Of a DNA stretch of 64,000 nt, positions 59,515-64,000 are shown one piece after another. The notes below the pieces were generated by a model, which saw nothing but the letters and a program-made list of their open reading frames with translations, was not told the origin of the DNA and did no database searches. Source of the stretch: Azadirachta indica (Eukaryota > Streptophyta > Magnoliopsida > Sapindales > Meliaceae). Each line of letters starts with the position of its first letter. Within the stretch, counting starts at the first letter, position 1. Location: NCBI GenBank assembly GCA_022749755.1, contig CM040453.1, positions 2,254,102-2,318,101 of the forward strand, given 5' to 3'. The position numbers were made by a program, and so were the translations under genes.

Positions 59515-62500
59515 GAAGCAGAGAATGAGAGAGAGAGGTTTTAGCAATGAGTTGAGGTTTCTGTAGTTCCTCCATCTTATTACTATGTTGTTTTTTGAAG
59601 TTAGTTACTGTAAAAATATATGTATGCATCAATGGAAATTTTGCTTTTCACTTTCCTGAGTTTACATCTTCAGGTATGGTTATCTCCATCCTTTGTTTGC
59701 TTATTGTTTGATAATCGAGATTTTGCTCAATCGAGAATTTGCAGAAAAGACATCTGTCTGCATACAAGACAAATGTCAACAATCTGCAAGTAGCCATCTT
59801 CTGCTTTGTTTTGTTTACTTGTGCTTCTGCTTCTGCTTCTGCTTCTAGGACATTGTCTTGCTTATCTCAACAGTTACCTGAGAACTATAATACCTGCAAA
59901 AACACTTTCAATGTCAAAAGTGCAACATTATCTGATATCATTCTCTTCTGATGAAATGATTCTCATGGACCCATAAGCATTTCAGTTAGAACTTTTTGGG
60001 TGATATTTTTCAGCTACTATGCATCACATCCCAAAAGATAAAATATAAAAAATTAAAAATTAAAAAAATTAAAAAAAAAAAAAAAAAAAGAAAAAGAAAA
60101 GGCCACAAGAATATTTCAACAAATGCTCCCAAATAATTGCAGGAATGTGGAATCGAAGGATTCCGCATGTGGGTAAACACATATAAACAATTAATTTTCT
60201 CATCTGCTCCATTTGGTCGTTTAAATTTTCTCTGATTTTACTTTTAAGAGAACATATATTCAATAATTAGTATCTTATTATCAAGTTTTTAGAATGGTTT
60301 AAAGCTAGAAGCCTAATACGATGTATCATACTCATGTACGCGTATTAATTGACTCCTTCAACTAGATAATAATTTTTTTTTTTTGGTTCTTTTTTAAATT
60401 CAAAATCTATAAAAATTAAATGGTTAATTTCACTGTTTCTTGTCAATATTCCCTTGAAATCCAACAATTTCTTTATGCTAACTTAAGTGTTCTATTCTCA
60501 AAATCTCTTCATGATTTGTTAAGATATACCCATTTAATATTTGAAAGCAATTGAAGCAATCCCATAAGAATCATGATATATTTTCAAAAAAAAAAAAAAA
60601 GGGAAAAAGAAAAAGCAAGTATTCCAATCAAAGAATTTGATTTAGACCAATCCTCCAAATCATGATTTGATTGGCATGTATATATGAACTATGATTACAA
60701 AAACAATAATAAAGATAAATCTTTGTTGTGGGGGGGGCGGGGTGGGTTCCATAACCCATGTCATTCATCTCTGTTCTTTCATGGGCATAATTGACATTGA
60801 ATTTCAGTGCTTCTCCTCATGACCACAAAGACAAAGCCAAAAGGCTTTTTGATATCTAAAGTTTTGGTGCCTCAATGAATAGAAATTATCTCAATATTTA
60901 TATGAGTTTTGACCAAAGAGAAATTAATTTATTGAAATCTTGCGTCCTACCAGTGAATTAAGAAATAGGAATCTGATACTGCAGTGGCGTGTTTTAATAT
61001 TTAAATGGTTGTTTGACTTGTTTCTGTTTACATCATCTTGCTTATATAACCCATATGCCCTATGCATCCCACTTCATCTTCATCCCATCTTTGTGTCACA
61101 CAACGCATCAACTTTTACTCTTTTAGTTTTTTTTTTTTTTTTTCAAATCTTTGTAATATTCTTTTCTTATGACGACGACGAAACTTTATCTTTGGCTTTG
61201 AACGTAGCATCTATGGGATATGTTGATCATAACAATGATGACGACGGAAATCATGATTTTGTGAAACATTTCCAAAGAAGAATTCGCATGAATGATCTCT
61301 AACCCCAAATATAAATTGATCTTTTAGATTTGTTTTTCCTATCATCTTAATCTTCAAGGGACCCAAATTAATGATTCTAGATGAATGTGAAATGAATATG
61401 ACCAAATTGTTTGTGTGGAACACATAAAAAGTTTCTAGAGAAAGTCAACAATTCAAAACCAGAGTGCTGGCTAGCAGTGTGGACTAATTGACTCCACTCT
61501 TTGAGTGTTGATTTCAATTGAATTGAATGGAATAATTTTTGTTTCATTACTTCAACCTCAAGTTTAATCCAAACTTTTTTTTCTTTTAATAATTTTTATC
61601 TAAACTAACTCTATAATTCTTAATTATTCTCCTAAGTTTAAACTATAATTGTTAATCGGTCTGTAATGCAACACGTTCAATGCTTTAGAGATCTCCACGT
61701 CTAGTTTTGCATGTGAATGACATAATGAAAGAAAAATATTAACTTAAAACCAAATATTATATGGGGAAATGGTTAGGTAACAAAGTTGTCATCATTGATA
61801 TATTACAAAGTTGGGGAAGATGACGTAGGAAATATTAAGTTCGCGTTTGATTGTGTTATGTAAAAGGAGTCAAAATAGAGAAGCAAGTTACGGTCCCACA
61901 ATGACTTGGAACAACTCATGGGCCACAGGTATGACTGCTTTCTTTATATTTTTATTTTATGAATTAAAAGTACTATGATATGATATCATATGATCTCGCT
62001 CTCACAGGGCATGTCTTAATTGACTGGAATTCTACAGGTTAGAGGCAAATAGGTTTTTTAGTTATGGAACCAACCATTTTATCAAAGAACTCGGTCAAAG
62101 CAAGCAAAGCATTTATGAACCTCAGAATAATATATTAAGGATTATTAGAGAAGAAATAAGAGGTTGAGATGAGATGGTTAGATCACTAAACTAGAAATCA
62201 AGAAGTTTGAACAACCCAAAAAAATCAAATTCAAGTAATTCTCAGACCTTCCAAAATTTTTTAAAGCATTAGCAAGATAATGGTGTTCAAGTTCTTATCA
62301 ACATCATAATCAAACCATCAAAATGAAAATCAAAGATCACATTTCAAGCAGAAAACAAGTACACATGATACAAAATTGTCCTGACTTCCCAAAAAAAATT
62401 GATTATTTCCATTAATGATGATTGATCAAATGCTCAATACATGATCTCTTAATATCACGTTAGAACTACCCGTTGTTTGCCAGCAGCCGTACAATCTCTC

Positions 62501-62515
62501 TTTCTCTCTCCCCCT
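59515..62515. other. AT-rich spacer
   Basis: No supported gene. It contains a (GCTTCT)n-like run near 59821-59847 and A-rich tracts near 60062-60090 and 60585-60600. The 60940-61302 frame begins without a real ATG and has no domain. Confidence 0.5.
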
Positions 62516-63498
62516 CTAAGATGAAGCCTCGATACCTGGCTCACGAATTTGAATAGTTGTCCTTGACAAACTTGCTTCGAGCTCATTTAGCTCATCCATG
62601 TCCAGTTCATCATCATCATCATCATCATCATCAGGAACAATCTCTTCAGAATCAGGAACCACACCTGTGGAAGTGCTTGGTCCCGCTGTTGCTGGTTCAC
62701 CCTTACCCTAAAAATTGCACACAAGAAACATAACAAAATATATGAAATATAAATCAGCAATCCTGCATTGCTCTTTTTCCACCTCATAACAAGGTGGACT
62801 GAAAGAGTAAAATAAACCCACCAGTTTAAAACCGCTGAAAAGAGAACCAAAAATTTAAATAGTGCAAAATTACCTTCTGTTCACTGCTTTCTGGTTCTTC
62901 TTGTCTCTGGTACTTTTCATATGCCTCAGCATCATCCACAAACAGGCTTGCATCCAAAAGAAACAACTCGCGACCACTGAAATGAATGAAAAATCAAATT
63001 AATATAATTATAAAAGATAAAACTTGCCAAGAGTGGCATAAGTAGCGGAACGGTACCTCATACGGTCATTCTTAACCCTATCTGCTCGTTGTGCAGCCAA
63101 GCCTGCTTCTCTTTCCTCCATCTTTTTCTTCTTCCATTGCATAAACAACTCAGGAGTCATTGGTGTTGATGTCTTTACTTTTGCACGCTGAATTTAATAA
63201 CAGTTAAAGAGTAGGAAAAGGGAGCAAATAAGATATGATTGGTAAACATGAAATATATGTTCCTACAGAAATGACTGGACACAAAATTTTTAACCAAAAA
63301 AATTATAACCTGATCTTCAATCTCGTCCTCAATAGCAATATTTTCAGACTCTTCTTCTAGAAGTGCCTTCATTTGAGATTTTAAGACATATCCTGGAGGA
63401 AGAGCATGTCTGTAATGACAATCTTTCCCACCATTTGGACAATCCCAGAACCAACCATACTGCTTCTTTTCCACAGCTTCAAGAAAATATTTGCAAAC
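62516..63498 (-). CDS. CCCH zinc-finger protein, ZC3H15/DFRP1-like, 3' part
   Basis: Four exons of the C-terminal half: 63310-63498, 63057-63187, 62874-62976 and 62516-62707, all GT-AG and in phase, about 205 residues. The second CCCH finger is visible: [20 protein letters not shown], then [36 protein letters not shown], a basic helical segment ([21 protein letters not shown]), [22 protein letters not shown], a run of seven Asp (from a GAT repeat) and [15 protein letters not shown] follow. This order matches plant CCCH proteins such as At2g20280 (from memory), relatives of ZC3H15/DFRP1. Those bind and stabilise the translation-associated GTPase DRG1. The first zinc finger and start lie beyond the right edge or in an unseen upstream exon; 63499-64000 looks like intron. 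Confidence 0.9.
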
Positions 63499-64000
63499 CT
63501 GCACATAAGTTTACAAATTACAAGCAATCAACAGACACCAATACTGAGTATCTGACAAATCACTTTCATGAAATACATAAACACAAAACAAAGTAAATTT
63601 GTTTCAGTTTCAATACACATTTTATGCTGCATTGTTAGTGTCCTTCCATTAAAACTTTTCATCTGCCCTACAGATAAAATCAACGCCCGGTCTCTCTCAG
63701 TGAGAGCCCATTATAATTGTATTCCTTAGAAGATCATGCCATTCCCCTCTCTTTATGCCCTCCAATTGTCAACAGCAAAAGACAACTAAGAAATTTTCCC
63801 ACACCTCCCAGAAATTCATAGTTGTCTTTCTCTCTAACAAACAAAGAATTCATGTAAAAGACATTAAATTTGCAAATTCATCTCCCTTTCCATGTACGGG
63901 TAAAGAAACAAAGACAAAATTTGGAAAATTTCTCATGACAAAGAATCCAGATATAAAGATTTTTATAAAAAAGGCAAAAAGCTGCAGTGATCAGTGAATG

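Noticed and set aside
59821..59847. (GCTTCT)n run inside a short plus-strand frame (59739-59951)
   Set aside because: The frame has no usable ATG; the CFVLFTCASASAS text comes from the simple repeat rather than a real signal peptide.
60940..61302. 120-codon plus-strand frame with an Asp-rich tail
   Set aside because: No ATG at the start, crosses a poly(T) run, no recognisable domain, and AT-rich spacer composition.

Overview
This is a 64 kb stretch of plant nuclear DNA, almost certainly from a eudicot. The genes are split by AT-rich GT-AG introns (plus two predicted GC-AG introns). Proteins are plant-type: two P-class PPR proteins, a plant-style PP2A B'' subunit, a GDSL-like secreted protein and an ANKRD13-type ankyrin protein. 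The spacers are AT-rich with microsatellites and MITE-like elements. I see no prokaryotic operon, virus, CRISPR array, rRNA or tRNA. The species cannot be fixed from the window. From memory, XPO4, the DPH6-like gene and the ankyrin gene are neighbours on Arabidopsis chromosome 3 (around At3g04470-At3g04490), and one PPR gene resembles At3g04760, so this looks like a conserved ancestral block.

Layout. (1) 221-5930, minus: 5' part of exportin-4, cut by the left edge. (2) 7001-8824, plus: intronless PPR gene, head-to-head with exportin-4. (3) 10697-12448, minus: a second intronless PPR gene, tail-to-tail with the first. (4) 12449-15597: AT-rich, repeat-laden spacer. (5) 15598-20130, minus: ten-exon PTAR1-like protein with prenyltransferase alpha-subunit repeats. 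(6) 20326-22816: AT-rich divergent spacer with two G-boxes. (7) 22817-28730, plus: twelve-exon PP2A B'' regulatory subunit with EF-hands. (8) 30334-35007, plus: twelve-exon diphthine-ammonia ligase (DPH6) with C-terminal Rid-type domains. (9) 40623-43222, plus: two-exon ankyrin/GPCR-chaperone (ANKRD13-like) protein with a uORF-rich leader. (10) 44273-48182, minus: eight-exon type II membrane fucosyltransferase-like protein. (11) 52627-53613, plus: intronless secreted GDSL-like protein with a disrupted GDS block. (12) 54395-54493, minus: a possible tiny secreted peptide. (13) 57295-57510 and 59293-59514, plus: two tandem, related small basic proteins sharing a PPKRGQIK core. (14) 62516-63498, minus: 3' part of a CCCH zinc-finger (ZC3H15/DFRP1-like) gene running off the right edge.

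The genes do not form one pathway. Most are housekeeping: nuclear export, organelle RNA processing, phosphatase targeting, translation-factor modification, glycan synthesis and translation-linked GTPase support. The least explained items are the PPKRGQIK small-protein pair, the 32-residue ORF, the altered GDSL protein and a foldback MITE family with copies in introns of two genes. I found no clearly new multi-gene system.
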